A stretch of 64,000 nucleotides of DNA from a bacterium (GTDB lineage Bacteria; Bacillota; Bacilli; Lactobacillales; Streptococcaceae): contig CAJNDF010000003.1 in the NCBI GenBank assembly GCA_905221455.1, positions 1 through 64,000 of the forward strand, read 5' to 3'. Made by a program: the position numbers and the translations under genes. Shown one piece after another: positions 49,017 to 57,142 of this stretch (position 1 is the stretch's first letter; every line of letters starts with the position of its first letter). Below the pieces are notes generated by a model that was not told the DNA's origin, made no database searches, and saw only the letters and a list, made by a program, of their open reading frames with translations.

Positions 49017-49472
49017 ATGACAATTCGTTTTGAAGAAAAGGTGAGTATAGAAAATGCTCAGATCGTATGCCAATGGTCTAACTCCCTTGGCAAAGCTTTG
49101 CAAGAACAATGGATGGGACCAAAGATTCCTTTTCCCTTAACAATTCAAATCTTGCAAGATTTAGAAGGAGTTTTTTCTATCTTTGATGGACAAGAGTTTG
49201 CGGGACTTATCCAGAAAATTAGGCTAGAAGACAGTAATCTTCATATCGGACGGTTTTTGATTAATCCACAGAAACAGGGGCAGGGCTTAGGTAGACAGGC
49301 TTTAAGGAAATTTGTTAGATTGGCCTTTGAAAATGAAGACATAGATACTATTTCTCTAAATGTCTTCGAGGCAAATCAAGCAGCCAAGCACCTCTATCAA
49401 AAAGAAGGATTTGAAATCGTAGAAATCATTGAGTCACCCGAACGGAAATACATTATGAAGAAGGGGAGATAA
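49017..49472 (+). CDS. GNAT-family N-acetyltransferase
   Basis: A 151-residue GNAT protein. The acetyl-CoA loop is visible as LINPQKQGQGLGRQALRKFV, and NVFEANQAAKHLYQKEGF is the usual C-terminal signature. The substrate is unknown. The start at 49017 with GTGAGGTCAAG before it is preferred; the ATG at 48984 lies inside a TATAAT that looks like the gene's own -10. Confidence 0.87.
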   Translation: MTIRFEEKVSIENAQIVCQWSNSLGKALQEQWMGPKIPFPLTIQILQDLEGVFSIFDGQEFAGLIQKIRLEDSNLHIGRFLINPQKQGQGLGRQALRKFVRLAFENEDIDTISLNVFEANQAAKHLYQKEGFEIVEIIESPERKYIMKKGR

Positions 49473-49504
49473 AAAGTTTCCAACTATATGAATTGGAAAC
49501 TTTT
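49472..49504. terminator. bidirectional terminator between GNAT and LacI genes
   Basis: AAAAGTTTCCAA and TTGGAAACTTTT are perfect 12-base inverted arms with a nine-base loop. They serve both converging genes. Confidence 0.92.
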
Positions 49505-49518
49505 ACTACTTTTAGCAA

Positions 49519-50463
49519 CTAATTATCTTGCGCTAAAAACTCTGAAATCAAAACTTCTTGACTAATTGTTTCAGATAAAGCTTGTTTAAAAGCTAATTTT
49601 CCTAAAGAATAGGATTTGTGGTCTATGGTTGGGAGTTTCAACAGTTGTCCAACTAATAAATGTTCCTGCCCAATCATATAGGGATATATTTTCCCACTTT
49701 CTTCATATCCTTTTATAAGCCCCACAGCAACTTCATCGCTTGTAGCTAAAATACCGTCAATACGAGCATCGTTTATCAATTGATAAGATAGGTTCAGGCC
49801 ATCATTAAAATCATGAATATTTCCAAATACTGCATGTGGAGTCGATTGTTGCCCATAAACATGGTGATAAGCTAATAGTGCTGATTGATATGTGGCCGAT
49901 GATTCATTGTTTCTGGAAAATAACAATACTAACTGTTTCAGCCCTAGTACTCTCATGGCAGAAAAAGCATCCACAAATGCAGGGTAGCGGTCAAGGTAAG
50001 CAGAGGACAAGTGATAAGATTCCTGCAATTTTTCACAAACGACTATTCGTCCATATTTTGCATAAGTTTCAATAATCTCAAGGCTAATTGCTCTTGAAGT
50101 GAAGATTAGAGCATCAATAGCTTCCATTTTGAGTTGCTTCAGATAGGAAAGCTCTAATTCTTGATTGTAATCTGAAGGCATCATGACAAGTTGATAGTCG
50201 CTAGCTTTAGCAGCGTCTAGGAGGCCATTTATTAATTGTGTAAAATAAGGGTGGCGTGTATGTGGGATGACGACACCTATTTTTTGTGTTTTTCCTCGAC
50301 TTAAATCCCGAGCCAGCTGATTAGGCATATAATCCAATTCAGCGATAAGATCCATAACTTTTTGTCGTGTTTCATCAGAAACATAAGGATGGTGATTGAT
50401 AACACGAGAAACTGTTGATTTAGCCACACCTGCTTTTTTAGCTATATCACTAATACTTGTCAT
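49519..50463 (-). CDS. LacI-family transcriptional repressor
   Basis: A 314-residue LacI regulator with N-terminal helix-turn-helix and hinge (SISDIAKKAGVAKSTVSRVIN) and a sugar-binding domain. It is the second gene of an operon with a HAD phosphatase, ten bases after it. No sugar transport gene adjoins it, so its targets must include this operon (see the palindrome at 51321) and perhaps distant genes. Confidence 0.9.
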   Translation of the reverse strand: MTSISDIAKKAGVAKSTVSRVINHHPYVSDETRQKVMDLIAELDYMPNQLARDLSRGKTQKIGVVIPHTRHPYFTQLINGLLDAAKASDYQLVMMPSDYNQELELSYLKQLKMEAIDALIFTSRAISLEIIETYAKYGRIVVCEKLQESYHLSSAYLDRYPAFVDAFSAMRVLGLKQLVLLFSRNNESSATYQSALLAYHHVYGQQSTPHAVFGNIHDFNDGLNLSYQLINDARIDGILATSDEVAVGLIKGYEESGKIYPYMIGQEHLLVGQLLKLPTIDHKSYSLGKLAFKQALSETISQEVLISEFLAQDN

Positions 50464-50473
50464 TATTGGGCTC

Positions 50474-51283
50474 CTACTTTAAAAATTCATGAATCCCATA
50501 TCCTACCCCATCTTCATCATTAGATTTCGTTATTTTATAAGCTATCTCTTTGATGTCATCAAAGGCATTATCCATCACAATAGGGTAACCAACCATTTCA
50601 AGCATAGGCAAATCATTATGTCCGTCACCAAATGCAGCCGTTTCTTCTTTAGCTAACTGCTCTTTTCGAAGGACATGAGCAATTCCCTTAGATTTTTTGG
50701 CTAAGAGATGTGTAATTTCAAGATAGGCTTTACCTGAACGTTGAATCGTAATTTGGGGTAAGTATAAACTTTGAAGATACTTCTCTAATTCTCGGATCAT
50801 GTCCTCATCAAAAGAAATCATCATAATTTTAAAAGTATTTGCTCGGCCTTCTAAAAACTGTTCTTCAGTCTCAATAAGCGTTGGATCTTGACGAGTTAAA
50901 CTCTGTTCGTATAGGATTCCTACATCTATTTTATCACAATACCAGTTATTCATATCGTAATAAGATAAACTAACTTTTGGAAAATGCTGGCGTATTCCTC
51001 TTAACAACTGTTTTACTGTTTTATTTTTAATAGTTTGTACATGAATAGGTTGAACTTGATGATGATTTCCTATTGTATAAATTAATCCTCCGTTAAAAGC
51101 TACTTGAACTCCTTTCAGTTGAAGAGCATCGATAGCATCCTTCATTTCCATTGGTGCTCTGGCAGATACCAAAGTTATAGGAATTCCTGCTTCACGGATT
51201 AAGGCTGCGTTACTATCACTGACCTGTCCTTTACTATTTAATAATGTACCATCCATGTCACAAAAAATACGTTTGATGTTCAT
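50474..51283 (-). CDS. Cof-type HAD phosphatase
   Basis: A 269-residue HAD hydrolase of the Cof/YidA class with motif I FCDMDGTLLNSKG, motif II TLVSARAP, and the C-terminal FGDGHNDLPMLEMVG motif that binds Mg. It would remove phosphate from a sugar phosphate or flavin-like compound. The start at 51283 follows AGAGAGGTAAATATT; an open frame extending to 51487 runs through the promoter and is not used. Confidence 0.9.
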   Translation of the reverse strand: MNIKRIFCDMDGTLLNSKGQVSDSNAALIREAGIPITLVSARAPMEMKDAIDALQLKGVQVAFNGGLIYTIGNHHQVQPIHVQTIKNKTVKQLLRGIRQHFPKVSLSYYDMNNWYCDKIDVGILYEQSLTRQDPTLIETEEQFLEGRANTFKIMMISFDEDMIRELEKYLQSLYLPQITIQRSGKAYLEITHLLAKKSKGIAHVLRKEQLAKEETAAFGDGHNDLPMLEMVGYPIVMDNAFDDIKEIAYKITKSNDEDGVGYGIHEFLK

Positions 51284-51305
51284 AATATTTACCTCTCTTT
51301 CTTTT

Positions 51306-51344
51306 GAAAACAGTATAAACCATGGAACGCGTTCCATGTCAAGC
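51306..51344 (-). promoter_or_regulatory. promoter with perfect 18-bp LacI-type operator
   Basis: CATGGAACGCGTTCCATG (51321-51338) is a perfect palindrome with a central CG, the classic LacI-family operator form. Read leftwards it stands between TTGACA and TATACT, which are about 19 bases apart, so a repressor bound here would block the HAD-LacI promoter directly. Confidence 0.83.
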
Positions 51345-51379
51345 TTAATTTCAAAGTTTTTTGAGAAAATAAATCCTAG

Positions 51380-51538
51380 ATGACCAACTTGCTCTGTAGG
51401 TTGCTTGCTCATGTAATGGGTCACAAAAATATAAAACAGGTAACAGAAACATATGGTCATCTTTTGAAAGAGAAGAAAGAAGAACATCAGATTATTCGAA
51501 ACCTTTTAACTGAGTATCCATTGGTAGAACAAAAGTAG
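51380..51538 (+). pseudogene. tyrosine recombinase (integrase) C-terminal relic
   Basis: The frame reads LLAHVMGHKNIKQVTETYGH, then LLKEKKEEHQIIRNLLTE and a stop. H-x-x-GH...TxxTYxHL is the C-terminal active-site block of phage-type tyrosine recombinases, including the catalytic Tyr. Nothing upstream continues it. It lies 52 bases from tRNA-Lys, the kind of site such integrases use, so an integrated element was probably here once. Confidence 0.72.
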
Positions 51539-51550
51539 AACAGAAAACAA

Positions 51551-51574
51551 AAAAAGCCTTGATTTTAAGGCTTT
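51551..51574. terminator. terminator next to tRNA-Lys
   Basis: AAAAAGCCTT and AAGGCTTTT form a stem. Read leftwards it follows the tRNA-Lys and would end that transcript. Confidence 0.78.
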
Positions 51575-51589
51575 TCCTGTTGTATTAGA

Positions 51590-51662
51590 TGCCCCCTACA
51601 GGGATCGAACCTGTGACCCACGGATTAAGAGTCCGCTGCTCTGCCAGCTGAGCTAAGGAGGC
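51590..51662 (-). tRNA. tRNA-Lys (CTT)
   Basis: A 73-nt cloverleaf on the minus strand with anticodon loop CTCTTAA (CTT) and acceptor GCCTCCT paired with AGGGGGC. It follows the 6S RNA closely and is the probable attachment site used by the integrase whose relic adjoins it. Confidence 0.94.
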
Positions 51663-51664
51663 AA

Positions 51665-51870
51665 AGAAAAAAGCTGTATTGGTGCCGAAACTTCACGGTT
51701 TGTATTGAACCCGCGCAATTAAGCAGGTGGGCAACTCGCTCTAACTGAAGCTGTTTCCGTGTGAGACGGCCTACATGCTGTTAGAAGACTTTTGTTTCCC
51801 TAATAATACAAAAAATAGTCGGTCAACACTTAAGTGTGAAGTCGTACACCACAGCGTTTCTATGTTTATA
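51665..51870 (-). ncRNA. ssrS: 6S RNA
   Basis: About 200 nt on the minus strand between rarA and tRNA-Lys, the usual place for 6S in Firmicutes. The ends can pair to close the molecule (GCTGTG near the 5' end with TACAGC near the 3' end), and a long imperfect rod lies between. Upstream, leftwards, TTGATT, 16 bases and TATCAT make a promoter, and a T-run follows the 3' end. 6S binds the vegetative RNA polymerase holoenzyme. The ends are estimated. Confidence 0.78.
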
Positions 51871-51926
51871 TGATACCACTTTTTCAAAAAAAATCAAGAG
51901 GAAAGTGCAATTTTTTGAAAAGGATT

Positions 51927-53198
51927 TCAGATTTTTCGCAAACGGTCGATAGCTTCCTTTCTTTGAGCCAAAGCCCGTTCATATTTACCTGTATCTTCTG
52001 CTTGGAAATAGTGATGATTGCGAATTTTTTCTGGCAGATAGTCTTGCTTGACCCAATTTCCAGGATAGTTGTGTGGATAGAGATAATCTTGGGCGTTGCC
52101 CAGTTCCTTGCTTCCACTGTAGTGACCATCACGCAGGTGTCGCGGAATGGGCAAGTGCCCTGATGTTTTGAGGTCGGCAAGTGCCTTATCCATAGCTACA
52201 TAGGCTGAGTTGGATTTTGGAGAAAGGGCCAAATCAATCACGACATTGGCAATGAGAATGCGAGCTTCGGGGAATCCAATCTTTTGGGCGGCATTCATAG
52301 CAGTCACGGTATGAATCTGAGCTTCAGGATTGGCCAAGCCGATATCTTCATAAGCGATAACGGTCAAACGACGAGCGAGACTAGGAAGATCTCCAGCCTC
52401 TATCAAGCGGGCTGCATAGTGGAGGCTGGCATCCACATCTGAACCACGGATGGACTTTTGCAGGGCTGAGAGAACATCGTAGTGACCGTCCCCATCCTTA
52501 TCCATGGTAATGTAGCTTCGCTGCAGGCTATTTTCCATGATGTCAAGTGTGATATGGCGGATGCCCTTATCATTCTCAGGGGTAGAAAGAACAGCCAAGT
52601 CCAGTGAGTTGAAGGCAGAACGCAGGTCTCCATTTGTAGAGGTCGCAATGAAATCCAGCGCATTCTCATCTAGTTCCACTGGAAAATCAAAACCACGCTC
52701 AGGATTACTTAGAGCTATCTGAAGGGCCTCTTTGACGTCTTGATTGGACAGAGGTTCCAACTCAAAAATCTGAACGCGACTGCGAATGGCAGGAGTGACA
52801 GAAAAAAAAGGATTTTCAGTCGTAGCCCCAATCATGATGACCAGTCCACTTTCCAAGAGAGGCAGAAGAAAGTCTTGCTTGGTCTTATCTAGTCGGTGAA
52901 TCTCGTCCAGCAGGAGAACTAGTCCTCCAGAGAATTTTGCTTCCTCAGCGATTTCTTGCAGTCGCTTTTTGCTATCCACCGTCGCATTAAAGGTCCGAAA
53001 GGCATACTTGGTGGTTCCAGCGATGGCCGAGGCAATACTGGTTTTGCCGATTCCCGGAGGTCCGTAGAGAATCATGGAGGACAGACGGTTGGCTTCCACC
53101 ATGCGGCGGATGATTTTTCCAGGTCCGACCAGATGCTCCTGACCGATTACCTGGTCGATGGTTTTAGGGCGCATGCGAAGCGCGAGATTGTCTGGCAT
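51927..53198 (-). CDS. rarA: replication-associated recombination protein A (RarA/MgsA)
   Basis: A 423-residue AAA+ ATPase related to clamp-loader subunits. Walker A is GPPGIGKTS, Walker B LLLDEIHRLD, and sensor 1 GATTEN. The C-terminal part (EDIGLANPEAQIHT, then AYVAMDKAL and LYPHNYPG) is typical of MgsA/RarA. It acts at stalled replication forks. Confidence 0.95.
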   Translation of the reverse strand: MPDNLALRMRPKTIDQVIGQEHLVGPGKIIRRMVEANRLSSMILYGPPGIGKTSIASAIAGTTKYAFRTFNATVDSKKRLQEIAEEAKFSGGLVLLLDEIHRLDKTKQDFLLPLLESGLVIMIGATTENPFFSVTPAIRSRVQIFELEPLSNQDVKEALQIALSNPERGFDFPVELDENALDFIATSTNGDLRSAFNSLDLAVLSTPENDKGIRHITLDIMENSLQRSYITMDKDGDGHYDVLSALQKSIRGSDVDASLHYAARLIEAGDLPSLARRLTVIAYEDIGLANPEAQIHTVTAMNAAQKIGFPEARILIANVVIDLALSPKSNSAYVAMDKALADLKTSGHLPIPRHLRDGHYSGSKELGNAQDYLYPHNYPGNWVKQDYLPEKIRNHHYFQAEDTGKYERALAQRKEAIDRLRKI

Positions 53199-53313
53199 AG
53201 CAGTCCTTTCTAACGTGGATTTTCTGATGTATATGTGGTAAGATGGTAGTATCTATTTTAGCACATTTCCGAGCAATCGGGGCGATTAAAGAGTCGCATA
53301 GAAAGAGGACAAA

Positions 53314-53784
53314 ATGGCAACATACGGATTTTTAGATGTTTTAGAGGAAGAGTTGGAGAAGAATTTTCCCTTTGACTTTGAGATTAGTTGGGACAAGCGT
53401 AACCACTCGGTTGAAGTGAGTTTTCTACTAGAGGCACAAAATGCTGCCGGTGTGGAGATGGTGGACGAGGACGGAGAGGTTTCATCAGACGATATCCTCT
53501 TTGAGGAAGCAGTCCTTTTCTACAATCCTGCTAAGTCAACAGTCAATGAAGAAGATTATCTGACTGTCATTCCTTACCTGCCTAAAAAAGGATTTTCTCG
53601 TGAGTTTTTAGCTTATTTTGCCCTTTTCCTTAAAGATACTGCCGAGGTTGGACTAGATGCTCTTATGGACTTTTTGGAAGACCCAGAAGCAGAAGAATTC
53701 GTCATGGAATGGAACCAAGAAGTCTTTGAAGAAGGAAAAGTTGGCTTGGAAGAGGGAGCATTTTATCCTTATCCGAGATACTAG
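53314..53784 (+). CDS. DUF3013 protein
   Basis: A 156-residue, strongly acidic soluble protein of the DUF3013 family found in streptococci and lactococci. There is no known motif or signal peptide. TGG-TAAGAT about 70 bases upstream is a possible extended -10. It lies 18 bases before the M50 peptidase gene, so the two may be co-transcribed. Confidence 0.8.
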   Translation: MATYGFLDVLEEELEKNFPFDFEISWDKRNHSVEVSFLLEAQNAAGVEMVDEDGEVSSDDILFEEAVLFYNPAKSTVNEEDYLTVIPYLPKKGFSREFLAYFALFLKDTAEVGLDALMDFLEDPEAEEFVMEWNQEVFEEGKVGLEEGAFYPYPRY

Positions 53785-53802
53785 GGATTATTGGGAGAGT
53801 TA

Positions 53803-54870
53803 ATGAAAAAAATTGTGACGTATTTGATTCAGACAGTGTCTGTTCTTGTGATGATGCTAGCTTTTGCTTGTGGAACCATCGCATTTGCAGAGTTGGGGTA
53901 TTCCGCAGTTTTAGTCTTTACTTTTGGTTATGCCTTTGCTCTTCTAAGTATGTATGTAATCTTTATTCTTCATGAGCTTGGTCATGCATTTTGTGGTTAT
54001 CTGACAGGCTATCGGCTGGTGGCTTTTGGATTAGGGAACTTTCTTTTAACCAAAAAGTCAGGAAGGCTTCATCTTAGTCGTACAGCAGTTATAAAAAATG
54101 TTGGTGCTCAGTATATTGGTTTAAAAGAGAATGAAAGTGATCAAAGAACCATCTTGATGCTTTCAGGAGGCTTGATAGTTCACCTTTGCTTGATATTATT
54201 GGCAACACTTTTTGGTTTTTTGACAACAAACTGGTATTTTGCAGGCACTTGGATTTGTCTAAATTTATCTCTTCTTCTATTCAATGCTCTGCCAGTTGGG
54301 ATTACCGATGGAGCAAAAATTTGGGAATTACTACAACACCCTGAAAATACCAAATACGCCTACCTGATGTTGAGGCATTCTGCCCAGACCTTGCTAGCTC
54401 CTCAAGAATATGATTTAAAAGACTTTATCATGCCTGTTGATGAGGATGTGAGAGGGAGTTTTGCAGAAAGTGTTCAGACTCTTCAGGGCTTGGTATTCAT
54501 ATTGGATGATAATATAGAGCTTGCAAAGCAACAGTTTCAGTCTGTGTTAGAGAAAACAGATAATTCAATGTCTAAAACTATTTCTCAAATATACCTTCTT
54601 CAAGTTGCTCTGATGGAAGGAGATAATAAGAAAGCGGAAGAATATGCAAGTATTCGAGGGGTCAAATCCTTTTTATCTCTAAAAACAGCAGATATGCAGG
54701 TCATTCAAGCTTGGTATCAATTTAAGGTAAAGAAAGATGTAGTTCAAACTCACAAGGCTATGAAGCTTGCTAGACAGAAAATGAATAGCAGCCGGATGTT
54801 ACGGGATGAGAAAAGCTATTATCAAAACTGTTTATCCGAGCTGGAAAAGGAATTAACCGAAGGAGTCTAA
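53803..54870 (+). CDS. M50-family membrane metallopeptidase
   Basis: A 355-residue membrane protein with the zinc motif HELGH (residues about 50-54) in the second hydrophobic segment and NALPVGITDGAKIW as the second metal site, as in site-2 proteases. A soluble helical domain of about 150 residues follows, unlike RseP, which has PDZ domains. The target is unknown. The start at 53803 has GGGAGAG before it; the TTG at 53791 is less likely. Confidence 0.83.
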   Translation: MKKIVTYLIQTVSVLVMMLAFACGTIAFAELGYSAVLVFTFGYAFALLSMYVIFILHELGHAFCGYLTGYRLVAFGLGNFLLTKKSGRLHLSRTAVIKNVGAQYIGLKENESDQRTILMLSGGLIVHLCLILLATLFGFLTTNWYFAGTWICLNLSLLLFNALPVGITDGAKIWELLQHPENTKYAYLMLRHSAQTLLAPQEYDLKDFIMPVDEDVRGSFAESVQTLQGLVFILDDNIELAKQQFQSVLEKTDNSMSKTISQIYLLQVALMEGDNKKAEEYASIRGVKSFLSLKTADMQVIQAWYQFKVKKDVVQTHKAMKLARQKMNSSRMLRDEKSYYQNCLSELEKELTEGV

Positions 54871-54871
54871 T

Positions 54872-55300
54872 ATGGAAATAGAAATTTCTGATTTCACAGG
54901 CTGCAAGATTGCTTTGTTTTGTGGGGATAGGCTCTTGACTATCTTACGCGATGATAAGGAAAGCATTCCCTGGCCCAATATGTGGGAACTGCCCGGTGGT
55001 GGACGTGAAGTCGATGAAAGTCCTTTTGAGTGCGCGGCGCGTGAAGTTTATGAAGAACTAGGAATTCATCTGACTGAAGATTGTCTGCTTTGGGCGAAGG
55101 TTTATCCAAGTATGCTCTTTGAGGATAAGCAATCCGTTTTTCTAGTTGGAAAGTTGACACAGGATCAGTTTGACAGTATTGTCTTTGGTGACGAAGGGCA
55201 GGGCTACAAACTGATGGGCATTGAGGAATTTCTTAGCTCAGATAAGGTTGTACCTCAGTTGCAAGAGAGACTAAAAGATTATTTAAAAGTAAGTGATTAG
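54872..55300 (+). CDS. Nudix hydrolase
   Basis: A 142-residue protein with the Nudix box GGGREVDESPFECAAREVYEELGI (residues about 41-64): G-x5-E-x7-RE-x2-EE-x-G. It would cleave a nucleoside diphosphate linked to another group; the substrate is not evident. The start is two bases after the M50 stop. Confidence 0.9.
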   Translation: MEIEISDFTGCKIALFCGDRLLTILRDDKESIPWPNMWELPGGGREVDESPFECAAREVYEELGIHLTEDCLLWAKVYPSMLFEDKQSVFLVGKLTQDQFDSIVFGDEGQGYKLMGIEEFLSSDKVVPQLQERLKDYLKVSD

Positions 55301-55305
55301 AAAGG

Positions 55306-55410
55306 ATGGTTCAGTTAAATTTCTAAACTGAACCCGCCCTAAACATTGTGCCAAAAAGATAAACTTCTCTTAGACACAAGCGTCTTCAGAGAATTCCTAT
55401 TTTGGCTTTG
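55306..55410 (+). other. two hairpins in the 136-base gap before prmA
   Basis: GGTTCAGTT/AACTGAACC (55306-55331) is a strong stem without a T-run. A longer imperfect rod follows: GCCAAAA (55350) with TTTTGGC (55406), inner CTTCTCT with AGAGAA, and AGAC with GTCT. No known RNA family is recognised. Confidence 0.5.
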
Positions 55411-55436
55411 TGTTTTACGGGCTTGGTATCTTAATG

Positions 55437-56387
55437 ATGGAAACATGGCAAGAGTTAAAAGTTACGGTTAAGCGTGAGGGGGAGGAGTTGGTTTCCAACC
55501 TCTTGATTGAGCTGGGAGCTCAAGGAGTCGCAATCGAAGACAGTATGGACTATGTGGGGAATGTCGACCGTTTTGGTGAAATTTTCCCTGAGGTCGAGCA
55601 GCAAGAAGAAATCGTAGTGACCGCCTACTACCCTGATACAGTTGATGTGACAGTAGTTGAAGCAGATTTGCAGGCTCGCCTGGCAGAATTGACAGACTTT
55701 ATGGATTTGGGTGAGGTCAAGATGGGGACGACTGCCTTGGCTGAGGAAGACTGGGCTGACAACTGGAAGAAATACTATGAACCAGCTCGCATTACTCATG
55801 ATTTGACCATCGTTCCCTCTTGGACAGACTATGAGGCGACTGCTGGGGAAAAGATTATCAAGCTAGATCCAGGAATGGCCTTTGGTACTGGGACCCATCC
55901 GACAACCAAGATGAGTCTCTTTGCCTTGGAACAGGTTCTTCGTGGTGGCGAAACGGTGCTAGATGTAGGGACTGGATCAGGTGTTCTTTCTATTGCCAGC
56001 TCGCTACTGGGTGCTAAGGAAATTTTCGCCTATGACCTAGATGATGTGGCAGTTCGTGTCGCTCAGGAAAATATTGAGCTCAACCCTGGTATGGAAAATA
56101 TCCATGTTGCTGCTGGAGACTTGCTTAAGGGAGTTGAGATTGAGGCAGATGTGATTGTGGCTAATATCTTGGCGGATATTCTCATTCATCTGACGGATGA
56201 TGCTTATCGCTTGGTCAAGGATGAAGGCTACCTCATTATGAGTGGAATTATTAAGGACAAGTGGGACATGGTGCGTGAGTCGGCTGAGTCAGCTGGATTT
56301 TTCCTCGAAACTCACATGGTTCAAGGGGAATGGAATGCCTGTGTCTTTAAGAAAACCAAGGATATTTCAGGTGTGATTGGAGGCTAG
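55437..56387 (+). CDS. prmA: ribosomal protein L11 methyltransferase
   Basis: A 316-residue PrmA. The N-terminal substrate domain is followed by [16 protein letters not shown] and the SAM site [25 protein letters not shown] is the catalytic NxxA-like motif. It trimethylates L11. The start at METWQEL (55437) gives the usual length. An ATG one codon earlier (55434) is equally possible; the frame back to 55410 is not supported. Confidence 0.94.
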   Translation: METWQELKVTVKREGEELVSNLLIELGAQGVAIEDSMDYVGNVDRFGEIFPEVEQQEEIVVTAYYPDTVDVTVVEADLQARLAELTDFMDLGEVKMGTTALAEEDWADNWKKYYEPARITHDLTIVPSWTDYEATAGEKIIKLDPGMAFGTGTHPTTKMSLFALEQVLRGGETVLDVGTGSGVLSIASSLLGAKEIFAYDLDDVAVRVAQENIELNPGMENIHVAAGDLLKGVEIEADVIVANILADILIHLTDDAYRLVKDEGYLIMSGIIKDKWDMVRESAESAGFFLETHMVQGEWNACVFKKTKDISGVIGG

Positions 56388-56388
56388 C

Positions 56389-57132
56389 ATGCAGCAGTAT
56401 TTTGTCAAAGGTGGTGCAATCTCTCCGGTCACCATAGAGGACAAGGAAACCAGCAAGCATATGTTTCAGGTCATGCGCCTGAAAGAAGAGGATGAGGTAA
56501 CCTTAGTCTTTGATGATGGCATCAAGCGCTTGGCGCGCGTGCTGGATATGGAAAATCGTCAGTTTGAGTTGGTCCAAGAATTAGCTGACAATGTGGAACT
56601 ACCAGTCCAAGTGACCATCGCATCCGGCTTTCCCAAGGGGGACAAGCTGGAGTTTATCACTCAAAAAGTGACGGAACTGGGTGCTAGCCAAATCTGGGCC
56701 TTCCCTGCCGATTGGTCGGTAGCCAAGTGGGATGGCAAGAAATTGGGTAAAAAGATTGAAAAACTAGAAAAAATTGCCCTTGGAGCAGCAGAACAAAGCA
56801 AGCGTAATCTAGTACCAAGTGTCACACTTTTCGAGAAAAAATCAGACTTTCTAGCTCAACTGGACCAGTTTGACTCTATCGTAGTAGCCTATGAAGAGTC
56901 TGCTAAAGAAGGAGAAGCCGCTGCTCTCTTACAAGCGGTATCTGATCTTGAAAAAGGAGCCAAACTGCTCTTTATCTTTGGTCCAGAAGGCGGTCTCTCA
57001 CCTGCAGAAATCGAGAGTTTTGAAGCTAAAGGAGCCGTTTTGGCAGGACTTGGCCCTCGTATCTTGCGAGCAGAAACAGCACCGCTTTATGCTTTGTCAG
57101 CTCTTAGTGTTTTATTAGAATTAGAGAAATAA
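56389..57132 (+). CDS. rsmE: 16S rRNA (uracil1498-N3)-methyltransferase
   Basis: A 247-residue SPOUT methyltransferase with an N-terminal PUA-like part. FIFGPEGGLSPAEIESFE and LGPRILRAETAPLYALSAL form the knot that binds SAM. It starts one base after the prmA stop, at 56389, with GGAGG inside the end of prmA. The two rRNA/ribosome modifiers form an operon. Confidence 0.94.
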   Translation: MQQYFVKGGAISPVTIEDKETSKHMFQVMRLKEEDEVTLVFDDGIKRLARVLDMENRQFELVQELADNVELPVQVTIASGFPKGDKLEFITQKVTELGASQIWAFPADWSVAKWDGKKLGKKIEKLEKIALGAAEQSKRNLVPSVTLFEKKSDFLAQLDQFDSIVVAYEESAKEGEAAALLQAVSDLEKGAKLLFIFGPEGGLSPAEIESFEAKGAVLAGLGPRILRAETAPLYALSALSVLLELEK

Positions 57133-57142
57133 GAGGAAGAAA

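Noticed and set aside
51284..51487. A 68-residue N-terminal extension of the Cof-type phosphatase.
   Set aside because: It runs through the promoter, the palindromic operator and the antisense of the integrase relic; HAD motif I should be near the N-terminus, as with the start at 51283.
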